NCBI GenBank assembly: GCA_036961445.1 | Contig: JBALVO010000004.1 | Coordinates: 1 to 64,000 of the forward strand | Direction of reading: 5' to 3' | Origin: JBALVO01 sp036961445 | GTDB taxonomy: Bacteria; Pseudomonadota; Gammaproteobacteria; Pseudomonadales; Halieaceae | Length of the DNA: 64,000 nt | Shown here: positions 43,128-51,267 of the stretch, one piece after another | Position numbering within the stretch: position 1 is the stretch's first letter | How the letters are laid out: each line of letters opens with the position of its first letter | Position numbers and translations under genes: made by a program | Notes under the pieces: generated by a model | Database searches by the model: none | Told to the model about the DNA's origin: nothing | The model's input: the letters and a program-made list of their open reading frames with translations, nothing else

Positions 43128-44660
43128 GTGCGTAGAATGCCAATCACCGATGCCTTTTTCCTTATTATGGAATCGCGCCGCACGCCCATGCACGTAGGGG
43201 GGCTCAACCTGTTTACCTTGCCCAAGGAGGTCGATGACGCGTCTTTTTTGGCCAACCTGGGCGATATCCTCAGATATGACGGCGAATTGAGAAGGCCGTT
43301 TGGCGAAAAGCTCAAGATGGGGCCACTGGGGGTTGCCGGACCTATCAACTGGGAAGAAGAAGATGAACTGGACATGGAATACCACGTGCGGCATTCAGCC
43401 CTGCCCAAGCCCGGCCGGTACCGTGAATTATTCTCCCTGGTCTCACGACTGCACGGCACCCTGCTCGATCGCTCACGCCCGCTGTGGGAGATGCACCTTA
43501 TCGAGGGCTTGCAGAACCGCCAGTTCGCCACGTATTTCAAAGCACATCATTGTGCCATTGATGGTGTCGGCTCCATGCACCTGATGAGCAGCATGTATTC
43601 GACCAATGCACGCACCAAGGTCAAGGACTCTCCTCTTTCGTATGAAGCCTACCAGGCTTATAAAGAAAAAATACAAGGACCCCAGGCAAGGCGGGTGAAT
43701 CCCAGGGAAGACGAGATTCGCGCCGTTGCCAGTGTGCTTAAAGAACAACTTGGCAGCACCGTTAATGTCGCCAAGGCTATGCGCGACACCGCCGGTATCT
43801 GGATGGGTAAGAAAAGTAAAATGGTGGTGCCCTTCCACCAGATACCGCGTTCGGCTTTGAGCACCCAACTCACCGGGGCGCGTCGTTTCGTTGCCCAATC
43901 CTGGCCTCTGCAACGAGTACGCGCTGTGGGCAAGGCGTTTGATGGCACGCTGAATGACGCAGTACTGGCAATGTGCGCCGGCGCCCTGCGTAAACAACTA
44001 CAGGACCAGCGCGGGCTACCCAAACAATCCCTGAAAGCGATGGCGCCGGTATCAGTGCGGGCCGCCGGCGACATGGACTCGTCCAACGCCGTAGGCATGG
44101 TCTGCGCCGACCTGGCCACCAATGTAAGAGATCCGGCCAAGCGCATGCGCCAGATCAAAGAATCCATGGACGCCGCCAAAGCACAGCTACAACAGATGAG
44201 TAGTCGTGAAATACAGGTGTATACCGCGATCACCCAGGCACCCTTACTATTAACCCAAATGACCGGACTGGGCAGCCGCTTTCCCGCGTTTAGCACCGTG
44301 GTGTCAAATGTGCCCGGGCCGCGCGAAAAACGCTATTGGAACGGTGCACGCCTGGACGGCATGTACCCCGTATCGATCCCCTTCGACGGCGGCGCTGTTA
44401 ACTTTACCGTGGTTAGCAATTTCGAAAATCTCGATTTCGGCATCGTCGCCTGCCGTAAATCCGTACCCCATGTACAGCGCCTTATCGACTACATGGAAGA
44501 ATCCCTGGTGGAATTGGAAGACGCCGCCGGCATACGCTACAAGCGGGTAAAGCGCAGCGCGAGCAAGTCCGTGGCCAAAACGAAAGCCAAGGCAAAACCA
44601 AAACTAAAGGCTAAAGTAAAAACCAAAGCCAAAGTGCGCCCCAAGCAAGCGAGCGCATAA
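43128..44660 (+). CDS. Wax ester synthase / diacylglycerol acyltransferase (WS/DGAT family)
   Basis: 510 residues from GTG 43128 with AGGAG eight bases upstream. The active site HHCAIDG lies at 140-146, and the ND-type motif near SNVPGPREKRYWNGARLDGMYPVSIPFDGGAVNFTV is at 400-440. It makes wax esters or triacylglycerol from acyl-CoA, a store for carbon. The C-terminal 35 residues are an odd Lys/Ala tail (KAKAKPKLKAKVKTKAKVRPKQ), not part of the fold, perhaps a membrane or nucleic-acid contact. Confidence 0.93.
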   Translation: MRRMPITDAFFLIMESRRTPMHVGGLNLFTLPKEVDDASFLANLGDILRYDGELRRPFGEKLKMGPLGVAGPINWEEEDELDMEYHVRHSALPKPGRYRELFSLVSRLHGTLLDRSRPLWEMHLIEGLQNRQFATYFKAHHCAIDGVGSMHLMSSMYSTNARTKVKDSPLSYEAYQAYKEKIQGPQARRVNPREDEIRAVASVLKEQLGSTVNVAKAMRDTAGIWMGKKSKMVVPFHQIPRSALSTQLTGARRFVAQSWPLQRVRAVGKAFDGTLNDAVLAMCAGALRKQLQDQRGLPKQSLKAMAPVSVRAAGDMDSSNAVGMVCADLATNVRDPAKRMRQIKESMDAAKAQLQQMSSREIQVYTAITQAPLLLTQMTGLGSRFPAFSTVVSNVPGPREKRYWNGARLDGMYPVSIPFDGGAVNFTVVSNFENLDFGIVACRKSVPHVQRLIDYMEESLVELEDAAGIRYKRVKRSASKSVAKTKAKAKPKLKAKVKTKAKVRPKQASA

Positions 44661-44670
44661 GCCCACTCGC

Positions 44671-45015
44671 CTAGAGCAAAAGATCCGCAGCCAGGTGTTC
44701 GATCTGGCTGCGGATTCCGGCGCGCCAATCCACCCTGGCCTGGCCTATCAATTCATGCATCTTCTGCGTGTCTATACACAAACTACCGAAGGCTTCGGGT
44801 AGCTGCTGCAGGCTCGCAGCATCAGCCAGATCCGCCTGGATGATTTTGGCGCTGAGGCCTTCGATAAGCCTGCACTCCTGTGTTTTACCAAAGCGCGCCA
44901 GGGTGTAGACATCGGGTATTTTTGCCGGGCGCTCCACTACTGGCAGGGCCACTTGCCGGGTGGAACCGGTAATCAGGATTTTTTGGTTATTCAGATTGAC
45001 CGGGGTAACCGGCAT
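44671..45015 (-). CDS. Epimerase-family protein with an internal deletion (likely non-functional)
   Basis: 114 residues; ATG 45015 with GGGAG five bases upstream. The N-terminus NNQKILITGSTRQVALPVVERPAKIPDVYTLARF is the Rossmann start of an NAD-dependent epimerase (usually near 320 residues), but after IIQADLADAASLQQLPEAFGSL it jumps to TQKMHELIGQARVDWRAGIRSQIE, which looks like the extreme C-terminus of such proteins. The catalytic YxxxK half is missing. A reading frame with an intact start and ribosome site but only both ends suggests an in-frame deletion. No full-length copy of the same protein was seen in the window. Confidence 0.6.
   Translation of the reverse strand: MPVTPVNLNNQKILITGSTRQVALPVVERPAKIPDVYTLARFGKTQECRLIEGLSAKIIQADLADAASLQQLPEAFGSLCIDTQKMHELIGQARVDWRAGIRSQIEHLAADLLL
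44683..44715. terminator. Hairpin shared by the 3' ends of two convergent genes
   Basis: ATCCGCAGCCAG / CTGGCTGCGGAT, a perfect 12-base stem with a nine-base loop, followed on the minus strand by CTTTTGCTC. It lies within the last codons of the epimerase remnant and 22 bases after the stop of the wax-ester synthase gene, so it may end transcription from the minus strand and mark the end of the plus-strand transcript. Confidence 0.55.
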
Positions 45016-45099
45016 ACTTTCTCCCTGGACATTGCTGTATGCTTGCCCGCAAATTTCGTTGCGGCGAACCGGAAGTGAGGCGATAATATTGCCTGGCAA

Positions 45100-45819
45100 A
45101 TGAAGAAAATAGAGGTGGACGTTTTGTTTAAGTGGACAATCGTACTTGGTACAGTTTTCTTGCTCTTTGGTTGCACCCAAGGGGCCGGCAATGCCGATAA
45201 TGCAATGAAAGTTTTGGCGAAAACATTGCCTGTTAGCGCTGACGCTCAATTTCAGAATTTGAATACCTTCCCGGGGGACGTGACCTGCGGGGAATATAAT
45301 ACCAAGGGGGAGTATCGTACCTATGAAGGCTTTCGACGTTTCATTGTTCGGAATGAGCAAGCGGATAAAATCGCATCTGACGATGATTGGGACATTTTCT
45401 GTAATCGGGACCCGGCAGCACGCATTCAGGCCCGTTTTGGCATCGATCTCATAGACGGCGAAAACCGCACAGTTGCAACAATTCAGCAGCAACTCAATGC
45501 ACTGGTAAATGCTTTGGACGCGTATCTGGCCGACAACGCTACACTGCCTGTAACCGAACAAGGGCTCGCGGCTTTAGCGGAAAAAAGTACGACCTCGCCA
45601 GTCCCGGGAAATTTTCGGGCAGGCGGTTATCTCGAGCAAATTCCAGTCGACCCCTGGGGTCGCCCGTACCAGTATATTTATGAAGAGCAACTGCGAACGG
45701 AGCCTATAAAATACTCCTTGTACACACTGGGAAAAGACAATACCGAAGGCGGCAAAGGTGAGAATGCAGATATTAGCATTGACCACCTAACATACTTGAA
45801 TCACCTCAGTAACCTGTAA
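45100..45819 (+). CDS. Lipoprotein with a C-terminal GspG (major pseudopilin)-like domain
   Basis: 239 residues. Lipoprotein signal FKWTIVLGTVFLLFGCTQ with lipobox LFGC and Cys25. From about residue 130 to 235 the sequence follows the globular part of GspG: LVNALDAYLADNATLPVTEQGLAAL, then GGYLEQIPVDPWGRPYQYIY, and YSLYTLGKDNTEGGKGENADIS, including the calcium-site Asp region. The prepilin N-terminal helix is replaced by the lipoprotein anchor and a 100-residue domain with two cysteines (VTCGEYN, DIFCNRD). No other type II secretion gene is nearby. Confidence 0.8.
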   Translation: MKKIEVDVLFKWTIVLGTVFLLFGCTQGAGNADNAMKVLAKTLPVSADAQFQNLNTFPGDVTCGEYNTKGEYRTYEGFRRFIVRNEQADKIASDDDWDIFCNRDPAARIQARFGIDLIDGENRTVATIQQQLNALVNALDAYLADNATLPVTEQGLAALAEKSTTSPVPGNFRAGGYLEQIPVDPWGRPYQYIYEEQLRTEPIKYSLYTLGKDNTEGGKGENADISIDHLTYLNHLSNL

Positions 45820-45829
45820 TCGACGACTG

Positions 45830-46888
45830 CTAAGTAGCAGGCGGATAATCGCTGTAGCCTTTCTCCCCGGGAGTATAGAGCGTTGGCAGATCAAATTTGG
45901 ACAACGCCACCCCCTCTCGCCAGCGCTCTACCAGATCCGGATTCGCCACAAAGGGACGACCGAAAGACACTGCGGTCAGCTCGCCGCCAGCGACCGCCTG
46001 TTGCGCTTCATCCAAGCGATAACTCTCGTTGCCAATAAGGCAATCACCAAAGTACCGTTGTCCCAGTGCAATATTGTCCACCCGTCCCGTCGGCAGTCGG
46101 ATCACATGTAGATAGGCCAGGCCCAACGCCTCCGCTTCTTCGAGCAGGTACTCGAAGGTTTGCTGGGGATCTTCGTCATGCAGATCATTGAACGGATTGT
46201 CCGGGCAAATTCGCATTCCCACCCGATTGGCGCCATTGACACTGGCCATTGCCAGGAGCACCTGCAGTGGAAAGCGCACGCGATTGGCAACGCTACCACC
46301 ATATTCGTCAGTGCGCAGGTTACTGCCAGTGGATAGAAATTGGGCCGGTAGATAGCCACTGGTACAGTGCAGCTCGACGCCGTCGAAACCGGCATCGAAA
46401 GCATTTTGAGTTGCCTGCCGGTAGTCTTGTACAGCTGCAAGGACTTCCTCTGTGGTCAGCGCATGAGGCCTGTCATACGCTTGCATACCTTGCTGATCAG
46501 TATATATCTCCCCGCTGGCCTGCAGCGCCGAAGCCGCCACCGTGCGACTCCCAGTCGGTTTGTTAAAGGCATTGGCCACCCTGCCCACATGCATGATCTG
46601 CGCAATGATAGTGCCACCGTCATCGTGCACCGCGTCTGTTATGCGCCGCCAGCCATCGATTTGCGCCTGGTTGAACAAGCCAGGCGTGCGGCAGTAACCC
46701 AGCCCATCAGCGCTGGGGGCGATTCCTTCAGAAATAATCAGCCCGGCGCTGGCGCGTTGACGATAGTAATCAACCATCACCGCAGTGGGCACCGCGCTGC
46801 TGTCGGCGCGACTGCGGGTCATGGGCGCCATCACGATGCGGTTGCGTAGTTGCAACGCGCCAAGCGTTGCCGGTGTCCATAAATCCAT
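45830..46888 (-). CDS. Old yellow enzyme family NADH:flavin oxidoreductase (ene-reductase)
   Basis: 352 residues, the normal size. TIM-barrel FMN enzyme: LGALQLRNRIVMAPMTRSRA, AQIMHVGRVA, and the active-site block VELHCTSGYLPAQFLSTGSNLRTDEYGGS. The usual HxxN or HxxH pair reads H-C-T-S, so the second active-site residue is Ser here. Such enzymes reduce the double bond of enones or nitro groups. AGGAAG RBS upstream. Third gene of the SDR-NTF2-OYE operon (nine bases after the NTF2 gene). Confidence 0.9.
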   Translation of the reverse strand: MDLWTPATLGALQLRNRIVMAPMTRSRADSSAVPTAVMVDYYRQRASAGLIISEGIAPSADGLGYCRTPGLFNQAQIDGWRRITDAVHDDGGTIIAQIMHVGRVANAFNKPTGSRTVAASALQASGEIYTDQQGMQAYDRPHALTTEEVLAAVQDYRQATQNAFDAGFDGVELHCTSGYLPAQFLSTGSNLRTDEYGGSVANRVRFPLQVLLAMASVNGANRVGMRICPDNPFNDLHDEDPQQTFEYLLEEAEALGLAYLHVIRLPTGRVDNIALGQRYFGDCLIGNESYRLDEAQQAVAGGELTAVSFGRPFVANPDLVERWREGVALSKFDLPTLYTPGEKGYSDYPPAT

Positions 46889-46897
46889 AATTACTTC

Positions 46898-47539
46898 CTA
46901 ACGCACGCGTATTTTTGGCTCAGCCGCATTGCCCCGCATGGTCTTTAAAAAGGCTTCCAGTGGGGCTGGTGCGGCGACTTCGGGCTCTTCGCTGGTCGGT
47001 GGATTCACCCAGAACTCTTTCCAGCTGGGCCACAGTTCATGATACGCGCCGGCATAGGCTTCCCGGTCCGGCCAGCGCATCTTGTTATCGCCAACCGGCG
47101 ATTTATTCATGTCCGTGGCATACCAGTAACACGGCAAACGACGGCGAAAATACCAGCGACCATCCAGGCGTTCATAATTGTCCCAGTACAGCATCTGCAT
47201 GATGACCCACTCGCTGCTGCCATCAGCGCAGGGGGTCTCATGCTCATTTTTGGAATACACCACTCCGTGAGCGTGATCCGCATCGTCGAATTCTATAATG
47301 TGGTTGCCAATATGATGTGATGTCCCCGTGAACTGCAAACGCAAGGTGTCATCCAGCCAGCGCTTCAAGTGGCTGCGACCGACTTTCTCCCGGCTCACCC
47401 GGATATCCGGCGCGAACAGATTTACGTGGGCATCCATATCGCGCATATCCAGTGACAGGGAATACTTGGCCGGCAGCTGCCGAATTTCATCCAGGGACTC
47501 CAGGCGATCTATCCGCAGCAACAAACTTGCATCAGTCAT
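46898..47539 (-). CDS. NTF2-like / SnoaL-like protein
   Basis: 213 residues, longer than the other NTF2-like protein here. RLESLDEIRQLPAKYSLSLDMRDMDAHVNLFAPDIRVS is the SnoaL_4 start, and HHIGNHIIEFDDADHAHGVVYS with WVIMQMLYWDNYERLDGRWYFRRRL completes the fold. His and Asp residues line the presumed cavity. In its operon between an SDR and an ene-reductase, a dehydratase or isomerase step on a ring substrate is plausible; no catalytic assignment is made. The start lies three bases after the SDR stop. Confidence 0.87.
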   Translation of the reverse strand: MTDASLLLRIDRLESLDEIRQLPAKYSLSLDMRDMDAHVNLFAPDIRVSREKVGRSHLKRWLDDTLRLQFTGTSHHIGNHIIEFDDADHAHGVVYSKNEHETPCADGSSEWVIMQMLYWDNYERLDGRWYFRRRLPCYWYATDMNKSPVGDNKMRWPDREAYAGAYHELWPSWKEFWVNPPTSEEPEVAAPAPLEAFLKTMRGNAAEPKIRVR

Positions 47540-47542
47540 AAT

Positions 47543-48316
47543 TTAATCCCAACTCGCGGTACCCGTATTCAATTCTGCTGTGCGCCCGCCGTCGACAACG
47601 AGCTCCGCGCCGGTAATATAGGACGCTTCATCACTGGCCAGAAAAAGTATCGCATTGGCACACTCCATCGGATCGCCGATCCGACCCAGAGGCACCGACT
47701 TTGCGGTCGCCGACTGAGAGGCCTCATCGGGCATCAGTCCCTGAACAGGAGGCGTCAAAAACACGCCGGGGATCACACTGTTAACCCGCACGTTTTTTTT
47801 GCTCCACTCGATCGCCGCACTGCGCGACAATGACAGCATGGCGGCTTTAGCCGCGCTATACCCGGCGGTACCCACAGACCCCAGCAGGCCACACACAGAA
47901 GCCACGTTGACGACAGATCCGGCGTTGGCCTTGAGCTGCGGGTAGGCCTCACGCATAACAAACATGGCGCCGTCCAGGGACACCAGAAAGTTCTGCCGCC
48001 AGGCTTTAGCATCGTGGCTGGCCAACATACCCGGCACCATTAATACCGCATTGTTTACCACAATATCCACCTTACCGTAGGCCTCCACCGTGTCGGCGAG
48101 CAACTGCTTGACCGCCGCCTCATCTACGATATCCACCGAGCGCGCCATGGCAGTACCGCCAGCGGCCTCTATTTCAGCCACCACCTCCTGCAACAAGTTT
48201 AGGCGACGAGCAGCAACCACCACACTGGCGCCTTCCTGAGCAAAGCGTTTCGCTGTGGCCGCGCCGATTCCCGCGCCCGCTCCGGTGATAATGGCCACCT
48301 TATTTTGCAATCTCAT
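47543..48316 (-). CDS. Short-chain dehydrogenase/reductase (SDR)
   Basis: 257 residues. MRLQNKVAIITGAGAGIGAATAKRF, VNNAV in place of NNAG, active site NVASVCGLLGSVGTAGYSAAKAAM with YSAAK, and DGGRTAEL at the C-terminus. The first eight residues are identical to the SDR that starts at the right window edge (63972), apart from one later change. First gene of the operon SDR-NTF2-OYE, divergent from the Rieske oxygenase gene across 248 bases. Confidence 0.92.
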   Translation of the reverse strand: MRLQNKVAIITGAGAGIGAATAKRFAQEGASVVVAARRLNLLQEVVAEIEAAGGTAMARSVDIVDEAAVKQLLADTVEAYGKVDIVVNNAVLMVPGMLASHDAKAWRQNFLVSLDGAMFVMREAYPQLKANAGSVVNVASVCGLLGSVGTAGYSAAKAAMLSLSRSAAIEWSKKNVRVNSVIPGVFLTPPVQGLMPDEASQSATAKSVPLGRIGDPMECANAILFLASDEASYITGAELVVDGGRTAELNTGTASWD

Positions 48317-48564
48317 AACTGTGTTTCCGTTATATCTGCGAATGTTGTCAGGTCAGAAGTTTAGGACGCGCTTTGAGTATTGCGCAACAGCGCCAGACCT
48401 CGATTTACACTACATTTGGCATCGGGGCATCGATTTCCTGACGGGGTATAGCTATTTGAGCGGGTAACGAACGAATCAGGTTTTGCAACCCATTACAATC
48501 AGCTGTCATCTACCCTAGAGTAAACACCTTATCGGCATACGCACACTAACCAAGAGATTCCTAC

Positions 48565-49551
48565 ATGAGTAAACGCATTCCCATACCCATGCCATTCGGT
48601 TGGTTCCAGGTGGCATACTCGCATGAACTGGCTGCAGCGGACTCCATGCCACTGCGTTATTTTGACACTGACCTGGTGTTATTTCGCACGGAAAGTGGCG
48701 AGGCCAAGGTACTGGACGCCTATTGTCCACATATGGGCGCTCACCTGGGCTACGGTATTCGCGGTCAGGCCGGCGGCGGCTCCGCCGTGGTTGGTGACTC
48801 CATCGTATGCCCTTTTCACGGCTGGGCCTACAATGGCGAGGGACAGTGCACCGATGTGCCTTATGCCAACAACCTGCCACCAAAAGTTGCCCGCGGCGAA
48901 CAAGTTATACAACCCTGGCCGGTGCGGGAGCAGAATCAGGTGATTTTCGTTTGGTACCATCCCGATGGCCTGGAACCCCAATTCGAACCCGAACTTATCC
49001 CCGAGGCGGATCCCGCCAACGAGGACTGGGGAAGCTGCAAGATCTACCACTGGGATATCGGCACACACCTGCAGGAAATTGGCGAGAATGCCGTGGATCC
49101 TGCGCATTTTCTTTATGTCCACGGCACCCAGAATATTCCTACGCCGGAGGTCACAGAATTTGATGGTGTCTACCGCTCAGGCCGACTGGTAAGCAAAATG
49201 GCCACTCCCAGAGGTGAAATTACCGGCATCATAGCGAACAATAGTACCGGCCCGGGTCAAGCGACCGTGCGTTTCAGCGGCATCTGTGAAACCGTATTGA
49301 TGGCCAACCTGACACCCGTCGATCAGGAGAACAGCAGAGCCTTCTACGCGTTCATACAAAAGAAGGTCGATGGACAGGAGCCCGTGGGCGGCGTGGCAGA
49401 TGCCATCGTAGCCGACATTCGCAAGCAAATGGGAGAAGACAGCATCATCTGGGCACACAAAAAGTACTTCGAAAAGCCCATGCTATGTGACAACGACGGG
49501 CCATTTGCCAAATTCCGCAAATGGTATAGCCAGTTTTACGTTGGCCATTAG
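48565..49551 (+). CDS. Rieske oxygenase, 3-ketosteroid 9alpha-hydroxylase (KshA)-like
   Basis: 328 residues. Rieske cluster ligands C54-x-H56 in AYCPHMGAHLGYG and C82-x2-H85 in CPFHGW. The mononuclear iron site N-x2-D-x2-H-x4-H is seen at 175-186 (ENAVDPAHFLYVH). The overall pattern, including CxxVPYANNLPP after the Rieske domain and NAVDPAHFLYVHG, resembles KshA and the cholesterol 7-desaturase (Neverland/DAF-36) group. No dedicated reductase or ferredoxin gene is adjacent, so electrons must come from elsewhere. A ring hydroxylation of a steroid or terpenoid is the best guess. Confidence 0.88.
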   Translation: MSKRIPIPMPFGWFQVAYSHELAAADSMPLRYFDTDLVLFRTESGEAKVLDAYCPHMGAHLGYGIRGQAGGGSAVVGDSIVCPFHGWAYNGEGQCTDVPYANNLPPKVARGEQVIQPWPVREQNQVIFVWYHPDGLEPQFEPELIPEADPANEDWGSCKIYHWDIGTHLQEIGENAVDPAHFLYVHGTQNIPTPEVTEFDGVYRSGRLVSKMATPRGEITGIIANNSTGPGQATVRFSGICETVLMANLTPVDQENSRAFYAFIQKKVDGQEPVGGVADAIVADIRKQMGEDSIIWAHKKYFEKPMLCDNDGPFAKFRKWYSQFYVGH

Positions 49552-49619
49552 CGACAGATAACCTGACCCTGTTTTTCACATTAACGCTCTCTCACCGGAG
49601 CGCAGCCAACGCACGGGTG

Positions 49620-51173
49620 TTAATTCACCTGTCGATCAAGGCCCTCCCAGAACGGCTTGCGCAATTCAGTTTTAAGTACCTTGCCCGCGCCGGACAGGGG
49701 CAAAGGCTGTTGCCGAAAGGTCACTCCCTTGGGTAGTTTGTAACCGGCGATAAGCGCTCGGCAGTGGGCAACCAGTTCCTGCTCACTAACTGACTTGTCG
49801 GCATGCAACACCACGATGGCGTGCACAGCCTCTCCCCATTCTTCATGCGGAACACCGATTACCGCCACATCCTGCACTGCGTCATGACTGATAACCGCGT
49901 TCTCCACCTCTGTGGTAAACACGTTTTCACCACCGGTGACGACCATATCCTTCACCCTGTCGACAATATACAGAAACCCATCGTCGTCAAAATAGCCCGC
50001 ATCACCAGTGAGCACCCAACCATCCTGCATCGCTTTGGCCGTCTCTTCGGGTTTGTTCCAGTAGCCGATCATGGCATGCGGACCCCGTGCGGCAATTTCT
50101 CCGGAAACACCGTGCAGACAGTCGTTTCTCTCCTCATCCACAATACGAATATCGGTCACTGCGGTGGGCCGCCCGGCAGATTTTAGCCTGCCGCCACCAA
50201 TGCGATGGTCCGCCATGGACAAGGTAGTGGCGACCGGCGCCAGTTCAGTCTGGCCATAAGCCTGGACCAGGCCCACAGCAGGCCATAGCGCCATACACTG
50301 CTCCAGGGTCGCCGCCGGCATAGGCGAGGCACCGTAGACGATGGTCTTGACGCTGGAAAGATCTGCGCTAGCCGCATCAGGGTGATGCAGTAGCATTTTG
50401 ACCATGGCAGGTACCAATAACACGTGGCTGATTTTCTCCTGCGCAAAGGTTCGCAGCACCTGTGCCGGATCAAAGGACTGTAAAACCACATTTTTACCGC
50501 CACACAGGGTTGCTCCCATGCCCCCGGCGAAGTCCGCCATATGAAACATCGGTGCAACATGCAGGTAAACACTGTCCCGGTTCATAATGAAATCAGGTAA
50601 CGCGCCCATAGCACTGGCCCAAATCGCGCGGTGAGACTGCATCACTCCTTTGGGAAATCCCGTGGTACCCCCGGTATAAAATATCCCCGCCATATCATCG
50701 CCACCGCGCGCTGATGGAGGTACCGGTTGTTGCTCCGCAATCAGCGCTTCGTAGGACAACGCCCACTCCGGACAGGCTCCATCCCCCATATATACCGCTA
50801 CCGCCAGTGCATCCAGTTCAGACAACAACTGGCCCGCCTGCTCAGCGAATGCGTCATCGAACAGCAGGACCCGAGTGCCGGAGTCTCCCACCGCGTATTG
50901 ATTCTCCGGCAGCGCCCAACGCGTATTGAGCGGGACCAGGCAATAACCGGCCCAGGGGATGGCGAAAATGCTCTCGTAATAGCGATCGCTGTTCAAACTG
51001 AGAATGGCAACACGGTCGCCAGCATTGAGTCCGAAAGTCTGCAGCGCGGCGGCCAGGCAGGCAATCCGGCGTTGCACCTCACTCCAGCTATACTCTCGCC
51101 CCGCGCAACTGGTCGCAGCGCCAGTGGGATTGAGCCTGGCGGCCCGTTCGATCATACCCGGCAAGGAAATCAT
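49620..51173 (-). CDS. AMP-dependent acyl-CoA ligase
   Basis: 517 residues, ANL superfamily. IFYTGGTTGFPKGVMQSH for ATP, VQAYGQTELAPV, YWNKPEETAKAMQDGWVLTGDAGYFDDDG and the C-terminal GGENVFTTEVENAVISH with SGAGKVLKTELRK. It shares the TGGTTG loop and C-terminal form with the ligase at 2499 and is a clear relative. Its substrate class is not clear. It stands alone on the minus strand, convergent with the Rieske gene (68 bases) and followed upstream by the SLC13 permease on the same strand. Confidence 0.92.
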   Translation of the reverse strand: MISLPGMIERAARLNPTGAATSCAGREYSWSEVQRRIACLAAALQTFGLNAGDRVAILSLNSDRYYESIFAIPWAGYCLVPLNTRWALPENQYAVGDSGTRVLLFDDAFAEQAGQLLSELDALAVAVYMGDGACPEWALSYEALIAEQQPVPPSARGGDDMAGIFYTGGTTGFPKGVMQSHRAIWASAMGALPDFIMNRDSVYLHVAPMFHMADFAGGMGATLCGGKNVVLQSFDPAQVLRTFAQEKISHVLLVPAMVKMLLHHPDAASADLSSVKTIVYGASPMPAATLEQCMALWPAVGLVQAYGQTELAPVATTLSMADHRIGGGRLKSAGRPTAVTDIRIVDEERNDCLHGVSGEIAARGPHAMIGYWNKPEETAKAMQDGWVLTGDAGYFDDDGFLYIVDRVKDMVVTGGENVFTTEVENAVISHDAVQDVAVIGVPHEEWGEAVHAIVVLHADKSVSEQELVAHCRALIAGYKLPKGVTFRQQPLPLSGAGKVLKTELRKPFWEGLDRQVN

Positions 51174-51267
51174 GCATTGTCTCCGTTGTTATTATGTACC
51201 TATCAAGGCGAAGAGGGTGAGTATAGCGAAACAGTGCCATTTGACCAGCTAGCGCAAACTTACCGGA

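Noticed and set aside
44671..45561. Longer minus-strand frame extending the epimerase remnant
   Set aside because: The extra N-terminal part is antisense to the GspG-like lipoprotein gene; the strong ribosome site decides the start at 45015.
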